DNA from: Streptomyces sporangiiformans
GTDB taxonomy: Bacteria > Actinomycetota > Actinomycetes > Streptomycetales > Streptomycetaceae
Assembly: GCF_005768555.2 (NCBI RefSeq)
Contig: NZ_VCHX02000133.1
Span: 3,491 to 53,653, forward strand
Length of the DNA: 50,163 nucleotides
Direction of reading: 5' to 3'
Position numbers and translations under genes: made by a program. Each line of letters starts with the position of its first letter. The first letter of the stretch is position 1. The notes beneath the pieces were generated by a model, which saw only the letters and a list, made by a program, of their open reading frames with translations, did not search any database and had not been told where the DNA came from. Of the stretch, positions 9,044 through 16,972 are shown in pieces.

Positions 9044-9173
9044 TGCAGCAAGGATCACGTAAGGCGTGAACGCAGCTGATACAGCTTACGGGTCGGGTGA
9101 CCCCCGTAGAGCCCGCGTCGGGCTGTCATACCGCCGTTTCCCGGCCGTCAGCGGCGGGTGGCAGGATCAAGAC

Positions 9174-10301
9174 ATGCCCGACGCGCTCGATGCCACTCCG
9201 TATGACGCCCTGCTCCTGCTCTCGTTCGGCGGCCCCGAAGGCCCCGACGACGTGGTCCCGTTCCTGGAGAACGTGACGCGGGGAAGAGGCATCCCCAAGG
9301 AACGTCTCAAGGAAGTGGGACAGCACTACTTCCTGTTCGGCGGGGTCAGCCCGATCAACGACCAGAACCGCGCCCTCCTCGATGCCCTCCGCAAGGACTT
9401 CGCGGGCCACGGCCTGGACCTGCCCGTGTACTGGGGCAACCGGAACTGGGCGCCGTATCTGACCGACACCCTGCGCGAGATGGTCGCAGACGGCCGCCGC
9501 CGCATCCTCGTCTTCGCCACGAGCGCGTACGCCTCGTACTCGGGCTGCCGCCAGTACCGCGAGAACCTCGCCGAAGCACTCGCGACCCTGCGGGCGGAGG
9601 GCCTGGAGCTGCCGCAGGTCGACAAAATGCGGCACTACTTCAACCACCCCGGCTTCCTGCAGCCCATGATCGACGGCGTCCTGAAGTCGCTCGCCGACCT
9701 TCCCGAGGACGTCCGCGCGGGTGCGCACCTCGCTTTCACGACCCACTCGATCCCGAACGCATCGGCGGACACCTCCGGGCCCGTCGAGGACCACGGCGAC
9801 GGTGGCGCGTACGTCGCACAGCACCTGGACGTCGCGCGGCTGATCGCCGACGCCGTGCGCGAGGAAACAGGGATCGACCACCCCTGGCAGCTCGTCTACC
9901 AGTCCCGCTCCGGTGCCCCGCACATCCCGTGGCTGGAGCCGGACATCTGCGACCACCTGGAGGAGCTGCACGGCACCGGGGTCCCGGCCGTCGTGATGGC
10001 CCCCATCGGGTTCGTCTCGGACCACATGGAGGTCCTGTACGACCTCGACACCGAGGCGAAGGCCAAGGCCGAGGAGCTGGGCCTGCCGGTCCGCCGCTCG
10101 GCCACCGTGGGCGCCGATCCGCGGTTCGCCGCCGCGATCCGCGAGCTCGTCCTGGAGCGGGCCGCGAGCGAGCGCGGCGGCGACGTGACGCTCTGCGCGC
10201 TCGGCGCGCTGGGCCCGAGCCACGACCTCTGCCCGGTGGGCTGCTGCCCCGCCCGTGCCCCGAAGCCCGCCGCCGCGGGCGCCGACAGCCCCTACGCGTG
10301 A
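9174..10301 (+). CDS. hemH: Ferrochelatase (coproporphyrin-type, CpfC/HemH)
   Basis: The protein (375 residues) inserts iron into a porphyrin in haem synthesis; the actinobacterial enzyme acts on coproporphyrin III. Visible family features are the N-terminal YDALLLLSFGGPEGPDDV, the FGGVSPIN loop, the catalytic-His segment FTTHSIP near residue 190 and the C-terminal Cys cluster CALGALGPSHDLCPVGCC. That cluster would supply [2Fe-2S] ligands, as known for actinobacterial ferrochelatases. The start is the ATG at 9174, preceded by AGGA; the open frame upstream is non-homologous. It is followed 8 nt later by the SuhB-like gene, so the two are probably co-transcribed. Confidence 0.95.
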   Translation: MPDALDATPYDALLLLSFGGPEGPDDVVPFLENVTRGRGIPKERLKEVGQHYFLFGGVSPINDQNRALLDALRKDFAGHGLDLPVYWGNRNWAPYLTDTLREMVADGRRRILVFATSAYASYSGCRQYRENLAEALATLRAEGLELPQVDKMRHYFNHPGFLQPMIDGVLKSLADLPEDVRAGAHLAFTTHSIPNASADTSGPVEDHGDGGAYVAQHLDVARLIADAVREETGIDHPWQLVYQSRSGAPHIPWLEPDICDHLEELHGTGVPAVVMAPIGFVSDHMEVLYDLDTEAKAKAEELGLPVRRSATVGADPRFAAAIRELVLERAASERGGDVTLCALGALGPSHDLCPVGCCPARAPKPAAAGADSPYA

Positions 10302-10309
10302 GGAACACC

Positions 10310-11122
10310 GTGACCCCCACAGCGAACGACCCGCTCAAGGCCGAGCTCCTGGAGATCGCGCTGGATGCGGCTCACCGCGCGGGCGCCTTTCTGCGCGACG
10401 GCCGCCCCGATGACCTCGGCGTGGCCGCGACCAAGACCAGCGCCATCGACGTCGTCACCGAGATGGACATCGCCTCCGAGAAGCTGATCACCGGTCTGCT
10501 CGCCGACCGCCGGCCGGACGACGGCGTGCTCGGCGAGGAGGGCGCCAGCGTCCAGGGCAGCAGCGGCGTCGAGTGGGTCATCGACCCGCTCGACGGAACC
10601 GTCAACTACCTGTACGGGCAGCCCACCTGGGCCGTCTCGATAGCCGCCCGCAAGGACGGCGAGACGGTCGTCGGCGTGGTGCACGCCCCTCTGCGCGGTG
10701 AGACCTACCGAGCCGTCCTGGGCGAGGGCGCGTACGTGAACGACCGCCCCGCGCGCGTGCGGCCCGCCCCCGCCCTCGAGCGGGCCCTCGTCGGCACGGG
10801 CTTCGGCTACCTCCCCGAACGCCGGTCCCGGCAGGCCGAGGTGGTCCGGCAGCTGATCCCGCAGGTGCGTGACATCCGCCGCGGCGGCTCGGCCGCGATC
10901 GACCTGTGCGACGTCGGGACAGGCCGCCTGGACGCGTACTACGAGCGCGGGCTGAACCCCTGGGACTACGCGGCCGGTGACCTGATCGCCCGGGAGGCGG
11001 GCGCTCTGGTCGGTGGCCGCCCCGGAGAGCAGCTCTCGACCGAGCTGACCGTCGCGGCCCCGCCCGGCCTCTTCGAGCCGTTCCAGACCCGCCTGGAGGA
11101 GCTGGGCGCCTGGCACGACTGA
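10310..11122 (+). CDS. Inositol monophosphatase (SuhB) family phosphatase
   Basis: The 270-residue protein carries the family's metal-binding motifs: GEEG near residue 70, DPLDGTVNY near 90 (motif A) and NPWDYAAG near 220 (motif B). Such enzymes hydrolyse inositol-1-phosphate or other small phosphate monoesters with Mg2+. The GTG at 10310, with GAGGA just upstream and 8 nt after the ferrochelatase stop, marks the start. Transcription ends at a 13-bp hairpin about 70 bp downstream. The true substrate may be inositol phosphate, NADP or fructose-1,6-bisphosphate. Confidence 0.92.
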   Translation: MTPTANDPLKAELLEIALDAAHRAGAFLRDGRPDDLGVAATKTSAIDVVTEMDIASEKLITGLLADRRPDDGVLGEEGASVQGSSGVEWVIDPLDGTVNYLYGQPTWAVSIAARKDGETVVGVVHAPLRGETYRAVLGEGAYVNDRPARVRPAPALERALVGTGFGYLPERRSRQAEVVRQLIPQVRDIRRGGSAAIDLCDVGTGRLDAYYERGLNPWDYAAGDLIAREAGALVGGRPGEQLSTELTVAAPPGLFEPFQTRLEELGAWHD

Positions 11123-11191
11123 CAGGGCGTACCGCCATGACTGGCATCTGACGGCGCGTACCGCCACGACGGGCAGCGCGTACAGCAACGA

Positions 11192-11225
11192 AGCGGGCCC
11201 CGGCCTGGATCTGCCGGGGCCCGCT
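11192..11225. terminator. Strong bidirectional hairpin terminator
   Basis: A 13-bp perfect stem (AGCGGGCCCCGGC / GCCGGGGCCCGCT) with an 8-nt loop lies between the convergent SuhB-like gene and the small 57-residue gene. It follows an imperfect tandem repeat (GCGTACCGCCA units) at 11127-11182. Confidence 0.85.
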
Positions 11226-11239
11226 CTCGTGCGAGCTGA

Positions 11240-11413
11240 TCAGACGCGTGACGCGCCGACCTCCACACCGTGCTCAGCGGCGAGGCGGTGCAGGTCGTCC
11301 AGCTCGCCCTGCTCGACCTCGACGAGGAAGTCGTCGCCCTCGTCGCGAGCCCGCGTCAGGTCGGACTCGGTCGCCTTTATGCGCTGCAGAAGTCCTGCGG
11401 TGAATGCGTCCAT
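11240..11413 (-). CDS. Conserved small hypothetical protein (57 aa)
   Basis: A 57-codon gene with an ATG at 11413 and GAGGGGG about six bases upstream. The product is acidic and predicted almost fully alpha-helical, beginning MDAFTAGLLQRIKATESDL and containing DEGDDFLVEVEQGELDDLH. It has no signal peptide or membrane segment. Streptomyces-like codon use, a good ribosome-binding site and a terminator shared with the convergent gene support it as real. It sits between the phosphatase and cutR. Function is unknown. Confidence 0.75.
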   Translation of the reverse strand: MDAFTAGLLQRIKATESDLTRARDEGDDFLVEVEQGELDDLHRLAAEHGVEVGASRV

Positions 11414-11804
11414 GCTGCGCCCCCTCGTCCTGGGTCGTGGGTCGGTGGCACGGGGGTGTGCCGTTCGGAGGGGCGATCACGTCTCCTGTGGATGCCCAGC
11501 GCTGCCCCTGCTGGGCGGCGACGGTGCCGGACACCCACGCCCACTCTGCGGAAGCGGATCGCGGCGTGCCACATGGTGGTGTGCCACATGCAGAGCGTGA
11601 TCGCGGGGTGTAAAGCCGTCCTCCCCCCGCTCCGTTCGACGGAAACCTCAACCGGACGAGAAAATTCGCATGGGCTGACCCCCTCACCCGTCTTACCGCC
11701 GACTTATGGCCGAAAAGGGCAGGATGGAGGTCTCACCCACTACAGAACCCGTCTGCGTGCGCGGAGGATCCGCTACGCGGGTGGACAGAGGAAGGACAAG
11801 CGAC
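11414..11804. other. Divergent intergenic region upstream of cutR
   Basis: No gene is seen in these 391 bp. GTGCCACATG is repeated at 11566-11575 and 11581-11590. The part nearest cutR is relatively A/T-rich (11640-11720), where a promoter would be expected, but no confident -35/-10 pair can be named. The region should also hold the promoter of the minus-strand small gene. Confidence 0.4.
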
Positions 11805-12458
11805 GTGCGCGTACTCGTCGTCGAGGACGAGCAGCTGCTCGCCGATGCGGTGGCCACCGGACTGCGCCGGGAGGCCATGGCCGTCGACGTCGTGTACGAC
11901 GGTGCGGCCGCCCTGGAGCGCATCGGCGTCAACGACTACGACGTGGTCGTCCTCGACCGTGACCTCCCGCTGGTGCACGGCGACGACGTCTGCCGCAAGA
12001 TCGTCGAACTCGGCATGCCCACGCGCGTGCTGATGCTCACGGCCTCCGGGGACGTCAGCGACCGCGTCGAAGGCCTGGAGATCGGTGCCGACGACTATCT
12101 GCCCAAGCCCTTCGCGTTCAGCGAACTGACGGCACGCGTGCGTGCCCTCGGCCGGCGTACGAGCGTGCCGCTGCCGCCGGTCCTGGAGCGCGCCGGGATC
12201 AAGCTCGACCCCAACCGCCGCGAGGTCTTCCGGGACGGCAAGGAGGTCCAGCTCGCCCCCAAGGAGTTCGCCGTCCTGGAGGTGCTGCTGCGCAGCGAGG
12301 GCGCCGTCGTCTCCGCCGAGCAGCTCCTGGAGAAGGCCTGGGACGAGAACACCGACCCGTTCACCAACGTCGTACGCGTGACCGTGATGACCCTGCGCCG
12401 CAAACTCGGAGAGCCCCCGGTCATCGTGACCGTGCCGGGCTCCGGCTACCGGATCTGA
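11805..12458 (+). CDS. cutR: CutR response regulator (OmpR family)
   Basis: The 217-residue protein has an N-terminal receiver domain with all key residues: acidic pair in VVEDEQ, phospho-acceptor Asp in VVVLDRDLP, Thr in MLTASG and Lys in DDYLPKPF. A C-terminal OmpR winged-helix DNA-binding domain follows (LAPKEFAVLEVLL, VVRVTVMTLRRKLG). The GTG at 11805 follows AAGGA. The histidine kinase gene begins 3 nt after the stop, so the pair is translationally coupled. Sequence of both partners and the hemH-side location identify CutRS, a conserved Streptomyces system linked to secretion stress and antibiotic regulation. Confidence 0.92.
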   Translation: MRVLVVEDEQLLADAVATGLRREAMAVDVVYDGAAALERIGVNDYDVVVLDRDLPLVHGDDVCRKIVELGMPTRVLMLTASGDVSDRVEGLEIGADDYLPKPFAFSELTARVRALGRRTSVPLPPVLERAGIKLDPNRREVFRDGKEVQLAPKEFAVLEVLLRSEGAVVSAEQLLEKAWDENTDPFTNVVRVTVMTLRRKLGEPPVIVTVPGSGYRI

Positions 12459-12461
12459 TCC

Positions 12462-13712
12462 GTGGTGGCCACGACACCGGCGCCCCCGAAGACGCCCCCG
12501 AAGCCCACCTGGGACCCCCGGCGGCCGGACCCTCCGTTCCCCTGGCTGCGGCCGACCATCCGGATAAGGCTCACGCTGCTGTACGGCGGGATGTTCCTGA
12601 TCGCCGGCATCCTGCTGCTGTCGATCATCTATCTGCTGGCCGCGCAGGCGGTGAGCACGGGCAACGAGCCGCTTTTCAAGATCGTCAGCGGTGACGCCAT
12701 CAGGGTCTCCAGCGACAAGTGCCCCGCCGTCGGCTCCGGCCAGCAGTCGCTCGACGAGTTCAACGCGGCGATCAGCAACTGCATCGACCACCAGCGCCAG
12801 GTCGCCCTGGACAACCTGCTCAGCCGCTCGCTGCTCGCGCTGCTCGGCCTCGCCGTGATCGCGTTCGCCTTCGGCTACGCGATGGCGGGCCGCGTCCTGG
12901 CTCCGCTCGGCCGGATCACCCGTACGGCGCGCGCGGTGGCGGGTTCGGACCTGTCCCGCCGTATCGAGCTGGACGGTCCGGACGACGAGCTGAAGGAGCT
13001 GGCCGACACCTTCGACGACATGCTGGAGCGGCTGCAGCGGGCCTTCACGGCCCAGCAGCGGTTCGTGGGGAACGCCTCGCACGAGCTGCGGACGCCCCTC
13101 GCGATCAACCGCACGCTCTTGGAGGTGCACCTGTCCGATCCAGGGGCGCCCGTGGAGCTGCAACAGCTGGGCAGGACCCTGCTCGCCACCAACGAGCGCA
13201 GCGAGCAGCTCGTGGAGGGCCTGCTGCTGCTCGCCCGCAGCGACAACCAGATCGTCGAGCGCAAGCCGGTCGACCTCTCGGAGGTCGCCTCGCAGGCCAT
13301 CGACCAGGTGCGATCCGAGGCGGACACGAAGGGCGTGGAGATCCGCGGAGAGCGGGCTCCCGTGGTCGTCCAGGGCAACGGCGTCCTGTTGGAGCGCATC
13401 GCCCTGAACCTCCTGCAGAACGCCGTTCGGTACAACGTGCCGAAGGACGGATGGGTCGAGGTGACGACCGAGGTCCAGCACGGTCAGGCGGTCCTCGTGG
13501 TGTCCAACACGGGGCCCGTGGTGCCGGCGTACGAGATCGACAACCTCTTCGAACCGTTCCGGCGGCTGCGGACCGAGCGGACGGGCAGCGACAAGGGCGT
13601 GGGCCTCGGCCTGTCGATCGCCCGGTCGGTGGCCCGTGCCCACGGCGGCCACATCGTTGCGGAACCGCGCGAAGGAGGTGGACTGGTGATGCGGGTGACC
13701 CTGCCCGTCTGA
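12462..13712 (+). CDS. cutS: CutS sensor histidine kinase
   Basis: The 416-residue membrane kinase has a proline-rich cytoplasmic N-terminus (PPKTPPKPTW), a first membrane helix at about 40-62, an extracellular sensor loop at about 63-120, a second helix at about 122-143, HAMP, HisKA with the phospho-His in NASHELRTPLAINRTLLEV (near 207) and HATPase_c with LNLLQNAVRYN and GVGLGLSIAR. The sensor loop holds exactly two Cys (DKCPAV and SNCIDH, about 20 residues apart). Published work on Streptomyces CutS proposes such a pair as a disulfide-based sensor of protein-folding stress outside the cell. The start is a GTG; a second GTG at 12465 is equally possible. Confidence 0.92.
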   Translation: MVATTPAPPKTPPKPTWDPRRPDPPFPWLRPTIRIRLTLLYGGMFLIAGILLLSIIYLLAAQAVSTGNEPLFKIVSGDAIRVSSDKCPAVGSGQQSLDEFNAAISNCIDHQRQVALDNLLSRSLLALLGLAVIAFAFGYAMAGRVLAPLGRITRTARAVAGSDLSRRIELDGPDDELKELADTFDDMLERLQRAFTAQQRFVGNASHELRTPLAINRTLLEVHLSDPGAPVELQQLGRTLLATNERSEQLVEGLLLLARSDNQIVERKPVDLSEVASQAIDQVRSEADTKGVEIRGERAPVVVQGNGVLLERIALNLLQNAVRYNVPKDGWVEVTTEVQHGQAVLVVSNTGPVVPAYEIDNLFEPFRRLRTERTGSDKGVGLGLSIARSVARAHGGHIVAEPREGGGLVMRVTLPV

Positions 13713-13784
13713 GATCATGTCGCCGACACGCAGCGTTGTTCGCTTTGAGCGGAATTTCCGGGGTGCCTGCCCAGGGGGTCCGTG

Positions 13785-13798
13785 TGTGATCGATCACA
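13785..13798. promoter_or_regulatory. Perfect palindrome TGTGATCGATCACA
   Basis: The 14-bp site reads the same on both strands. Its TGTGA/TCACA half-sites resemble Crp-family operators, but the spacer is 4 bp instead of the usual 6, so assignment to Crp is uncertain. It lies about 125 bp upstream of the candidate DUF4193 promoter and 75 bp downstream of cutS. Confidence 0.5.
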
Positions 13799-13909
13799 AG
13801 GGCGATTTTCTGGCCATCTACTCTCCGTGATCAAGAAGCTTGCCGGAAAGCCGGGAACATCCTGGTTTTCGGGGGTGCTGATCACGGGAAGTACACGGTG
13901 AGGCGCCTT

Positions 13910-13940
13910 TGAAGTGCGGCATCCGGACCGTGTACGGTCC
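13910..13940 (+). promoter_or_regulatory. Candidate promoter with overlapping inverted repeat
   Basis: TTGAAG (13910-13915) and TACGGT (13933-13938) are separated by 17 bp, a good match to the main vegetative (HrdB-type) pattern. The inverted repeat GGACCGT-GT-ACGGTCC (13925-13940) covers the -10 box, which is where a repressor would be expected to bind. Confidence 0.45.
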
Positions 13941-14104
13941 CGTTCGCCATCCAAGCCGATCACTCTTGAGGAGTCCGGTTGGGTGTCGATTGAGTAACAG
14001 ACCTTGATGTGAGGCAAAATCTCCGCCTCGGGTCGGGCACAAGTCCGGCCTCTCACGCGTTACGTGCGCTGAGACACCACAGACACCCAGAGGGGGAGAG
14101 CGAC

Positions 14105-14401
14105 ATGGCAACGGATTACGACACCCCACGCAAGACCGACGACGACGTCGATTCGGACAGCCTTGAGGAACTGAAGGCTCGCCGGAACGACAAGTCGACT
14201 TCGGCGGTCGATGTCGACGAGTTCGAGGCCGCCGAGGGCCTGGAACTGCCCGGAGCGGACCTCTCGAACGAGGAGCTGGCCGTCCGGGTCCTGCCGAAGC
14301 AGCAGGACGAGTTCACCTGCATGAGCTGCTTCCTGGTCCACCACCGCAGCCAGCTGGCCCGCGAGAAGAACGGTCAGCCGATCTGCCGCGACTGCGACTG
14401 A
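14105..14401 (+). CDS. DUF4193 family protein with zinc-ribbon C-terminus
   Basis: The 98-residue acidic protein has a low-complexity first half and a C-terminal CxxC-x(n)-CxxC pair (CMSCFLVHH ... ICRDCD) that should bind zinc. It matches the actinobacterial DUF4193 family, which has no established function. The ATG at 14105 is preceded by GGGGGAGAG. The gene follows cutRS and is separated from the next gene by only 13 nt, so they may be co-transcribed. Confidence 0.88.
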   Translation: MATDYDTPRKTDDDVDSDSLEELKARRNDKSTSAVDVDEFEAAEGLELPGADLSNEELAVRVLPKQQDEFTCMSCFLVHHRSQLAREKNGQPICRDCD

Positions 14402-14414
14402 GGCAGGGTCGGCC

Positions 14415-15314
14415 GTGAAAGGCTCGACCCCGCCCTGGAAGAAGCGCCGCTCCCGTGGACAGGAAGCGGCCCCTCCGTCTTCGGGCGGCGCGCGTGACGA
14501 CGAGCGAGGCCGGGAGGCCTCGCTCGAAGCAGCGGGCGCGACAGGCGCCTCCGGTGCCCTCGAGGCGGCGGAGACGAAGGCGCCTGTCGCCAAGCGGAGG
14601 ATGGTCGCCGTCGGACGCGGTGTCAGGGATGGGGTCCGCAGAGGAGGCACCAGGGCCAGGGCGGGCCTGGCGCACCTCACGGACCGGATCATCGAGAACG
14701 CCCCGCGCGTGCCCGTACGGGACCTCGCGACGCTCCGCAAACAATTCCCGGGCCTGGGACCCGAGCAGCTCGCGGACAAGCTCGTCGCGGGCGCGTGCAA
14801 CGCGACGGCGGCGGTGGGTGCGGGAGTCGGCGCCGCCGCGATGATGCCGGTACCGCCGGCGATGCCCACGGAGCTGGCCGCCGAGATCACCGGCGTCGCC
14901 GCCATTGAGCTGAAGCTGATCGCAGAGCTGTACGAGGTCTACGGCCTGCGGCCGCCGGGCAATCTCAAACAGCGCACCACCACGTACCTGAACTCCTGGT
15001 CCGAGGAGCGCGGAGTCGACGTGAAGAAGCCGTCGACGCTCGACGCGGCTCTGGGGGTCCAGCTGAAGCGCGAGCTGCGCCAGCGGATCATGAAGCGGAT
15101 GGTCAGGAATCTGCCGAACCTGATGCCGTTCCTGGTGGGCGCGGCCGTCGGCGCGTTCATGAACCGCCGCGAAACCAGACATCTAGCGGAGCGCATCCGC
15201 AAGGATCTCCGCACGGTACAGGTCCCCTGGGACGCCCTGCCCGCGCTGCCGCCCCTGGAGAAGCCCGCCGACCCCTTGCCCATGGATGAGTTCCCCAAGG
15301 GACTCGAGCGCTGA
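14415..15314 (+). CDS. Conserved hypothetical membrane-associated protein
   Basis: The 299-residue protein starts with a GTG 13 nt after the DUF4193 stop. The first 60 residues are charged and low-complexity. Two hydrophobic or glycine-rich stretches follow (around 140-165, GAGVGAAAMMPVPPAMP, and around 240-260, LPNLMPFLVGAAVGAFM), then a basic helix and a proline-rich tail. It may associate with the membrane by these segments. I recognise no functional family. It ends at a convergent hairpin shared with the DUF3093 gene. Confidence 0.8.
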   Translation: MKGSTPPWKKRRSRGQEAAPPSSGGARDDERGREASLEAAGATGASGALEAAETKAPVAKRRMVAVGRGVRDGVRRGGTRARAGLAHLTDRIIENAPRVPVRDLATLRKQFPGLGPEQLADKLVAGACNATAAVGAGVGAAAMMPVPPAMPTELAAEITGVAAIELKLIAELYEVYGLRPPGNLKQRTTTYLNSWSEERGVDVKKPSTLDAALGVQLKRELRQRIMKRMVRNLPNLMPFLVGAAVGAFMNRRETRHLAERIRKDLRTVQVPWDALPALPPLEKPADPLPMDEFPKGLER

Positions 15315-15321
15315 TCCCTCC

Positions 15322-15343
15322 GTCCGGCCCTGATCCGCCGGAC
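15322..15343. terminator. Hairpin between convergent genes
   Basis: GTCCGGC (15322-15328) and GCCGGAC (15337-15343) form a 7-bp perfect stem with an 8-nt loop in the 34-bp gap between the hypothetical gene and the DUF3093 gene. Confidence 0.6.
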
Positions 15344-15348
15344 AGGCC

Positions 15349-15807
15349 CTAAGCGGCTCGTACGGCGTCCAGCGCCGCCGCCAGGCGATCCGGCTCCCGT
15401 GTGGACAGGTACACGTACGGCGTCGGGTCCGCGGGGTCCGTGATCTCCACCCGCAGGGCCGTGGGGATGTAGGCGCGCAGCAGCATGAAAGCGCGCGGGT
15501 CGGCCTTGAACGTGCGCCAGGCGCGGGTCTCCTCGGCATCGAGGACATGGGCCTCGCCCAGAGCCGACACCGGGATCTTCGCGTCGCCCGCGATCAGCGA
15601 GTCGCCCACGACCCGGATGCGTACCGAGCCGTACGAGCTGGCCACCACCGCCGCGACCGCGGTGCCGCCGACCAGGCCGCCCAGCAGCGGCAGCGTGCCG
15701 AACGGCAGCAGGATCAGTGCCATCGAGACGCCGACCAGGAAGCAGATGAGCCACCAGGTGCGAGGCGGGGTCAGACGTTCTTCGTAGGGCGAGGCGGAGG
15801 GCTGCAT
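15349..15807 (-). CDS. DUF3093 family membrane protein
   Basis: The 152-residue protein has two adjacent membrane helices (about residues 18-60, WWLICFLVGVSMALILLPFG then GGLVGGTAVAAVV) and a C-terminal cytoplasmic beta-rich domain (RIRVVGDSLIAGDAKIPVSAL ... PYVYLSTREPDRLAAAL). It matches the actinobacterial DUF3093 family, usually found beside dut as here. No Shine-Dalgarno sequence precedes the ATG. It is divergent from the thioesterase gene. Function is unknown. Confidence 0.88.
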   Translation of the reverse strand: MQPSASPYEERLTPPRTWWLICFLVGVSMALILLPFGTLPLLGGLVGGTAVAAVVASSYGSVRIRVVGDSLIAGDAKIPVSALGEAHVLDAEETRAWRTFKADPRAFMLLRAYIPTALRVEITDPADPTPYVYLSTREPDRLAAALDAVRAA

Positions 15808-15851
15808 GAAGCCAAGCTTGGCACGGTGCGTGAGCTTCTCCGACGCGCGGG

Positions 15852-15857
15852 TAAGGT
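15852..15857 (+). promoter_or_regulatory. Putative -10 box of a leaderless thioesterase-dut transcript
   Basis: TAAGGT ends 8 nt before the GTG at 15866, leaving no room for a ribosome-binding site. This placement is typical of leaderless Streptomyces mRNAs that begin at the start codon. No clear -35 box is visible. Confidence 0.35.
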
Positions 15858-15865
15858 CTGCGCCT

Positions 15866-16450
15866 GTGAGTGGTACCTCTTCGACCCTGCGGCCCCCGGC
15901 CGACGCCGTGGCGCCGGTGCGGCACCCGGACGCGCCCGCCCCCGGCGAGCCGCTCGGCTCGCATTACGAGCACTGTTTCGGCTGCGGCGGCGCACAGACG
16001 CACGGACTGAACCTGGCGGCCCGCGCGGGCGAAGGCGTCAAGATCATCGCCGAGTTCACCGTCCAGGCCGCCCACCAGGGTGCGCCCGGCCTCGCTCACG
16101 GCGGCGTCCTCGCGAGCGCGCTCGACGAGACGCTCGGCTCGCTGAACTGGCTGCTGCGGACCATCGCGGTGACCGGGCGCCTGGAGACCGACTTCGTGCG
16201 GCCCGTTCCCGTGGACACCGTGCTGTACCTGGAGGCCGAGGTCACCGCCGTGGCGGGACGGAAGATCTACTCCACGGCGACCGGCAGGATCGGCGGCCCC
16301 GCGGGACCGGTCGCGGTCCGCGCGGACGCCCTCTTCCTGGAGGTGAAGGTCGACCACTTCATCGACAACGGCCGCGAGGAGGAGATCCAGGCGGCCATGA
16401 GCGACCCGGACCAGCTCCGGCGAGCCCGCGCCTTCGAGGTGAACCCGTGA
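15866..16450 (+). CDS. PaaI-like hotdog-fold thioesterase
   Basis: The 194-residue protein is a hotdog-fold acyl-CoA thioesterase. The segment HYEHCFGCGGAQTHGLNL precedes the fold, and the core GLAHGGVLASALDETLG (around residue 75) carries the conserved HGG and the helix acidic residue used in catalysis. The C-terminal extension (DHFIDNGREEEIQAAM) is typical of the actinobacterial version. The start is set at the GTG 15866, just after a -10-like box. The stop overlaps the dut start (GTGA), showing translational coupling. Confidence 0.85.
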   Translation: MSGTSSTLRPPADAVAPVRHPDAPAPGEPLGSHYEHCFGCGGAQTHGLNLAARAGEGVKIIAEFTVQAAHQGAPGLAHGGVLASALDETLGSLNWLLRTIAVTGRLETDFVRPVPVDTVLYLEAEVTAVAGRKIYSTATGRIGGPAGPVAVRADALFLEVKVDHFIDNGREEEIQAAMSDPDQLRRARAFEVNP

Positions 16451-16971
16451 CGCAGCCGACCCGTCAAGAGATCGCCGTGCTGATCAAGCGCGTCGACCCG
16501 GACGTACCGCTTCCGGAATACGCGCACCCCGGCGACGCCGGCGCGGATCTGCGGACGACCGAGAGCCGTGAACTCGCGCCCGGCGAGCGGGCCGTGCTGC
16601 CCACCGGAGTGTCCATCGCGCTCCCCGAGGGGTACGCGGCGTTCGTGCACCCGCGCTCCGGGCTCGCCGCCCGCTGCGGTGTCGCCCTCGTGAATGCCCC
16701 GGGGACGGTGGATGCCGGGTACCGTGGGGAGATCAAGGTAATCGTGGTGAACCTCGACCCGCGCGAGTCCGTGCGGTTCGAGCGCTTCGACCGGATTGCC
16801 CAACTGATCGTCCAACAGGTCGAGAAGGTGCGCTTCCGGGAGGTGACGGAGCTTCCCGACTCGGCGCGGGCCGAGGGGGGCTTCGGGTCCACCGGAGGTC
16901 ATGCCGCCGTGGACGGCACAACGGGTGGGAATCGATACGCTTCGGTCGTATCCGACCGGGAAGGACAGTGA
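16447..16971 (+). CDS. dut: Deoxyuridine 5'-triphosphate nucleotidohydrolase
   Basis: The 174-residue trimeric dUTPase converts dUTP to dUMP and pyrophosphate, keeping uracil out of DNA and feeding dTMP synthesis. The five motifs are visible: HPGDAGADLRT (1), PRSGLAAR (2), NAPGTVDAGYRGEIKV (3), RFDRIAQLIV (4) and RAEGGFGSTG (5). The GTG start overlaps the thioesterase stop, and the DUF3710 gene begins 1 nt after this stop, so all three form an operon. Confidence 0.97.
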   Translation: MTQPTRQEIAVLIKRVDPDVPLPEYAHPGDAGADLRTTESRELAPGERAVLPTGVSIALPEGYAAFVHPRSGLAARCGVALVNAPGTVDAGYRGEIKVIVVNLDPRESVRFERFDRIAQLIVQQVEKVRFREVTELPDSARAEGGFGSTGGHAAVDGTTGGNRYASVVSDREGQ

Positions 16972-16972
16972 C

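Larger units (their letters stand above)
13713..14104. other. Intergenic region upstream of the DUF4193 gene
   Basis: No gene lies in these 392 bp. They hold a 14-bp perfect palindrome (13785-13798), a candidate promoter (13910-13938) overlapped by an inverted repeat, and then a leader of about 160 nt before the DUF4193 start. This is a notably rich regulatory region for a 98-codon gene. Confidence 0.5.

Noticed and set aside
13785..13798. Canonical Crp site
   Set aside because: The half-sites fit, but the spacer is 4 bp rather than 6, so it is reported only as a palindrome.
14060..14905. 281-codon minus-strand frame opposite DUF4193 and the hypothetical gene
   Set aside because: It is a shadow: low-complexity Ala/Pro/Arg composition, no start signals, and it spans two well-supported plus-strand genes.
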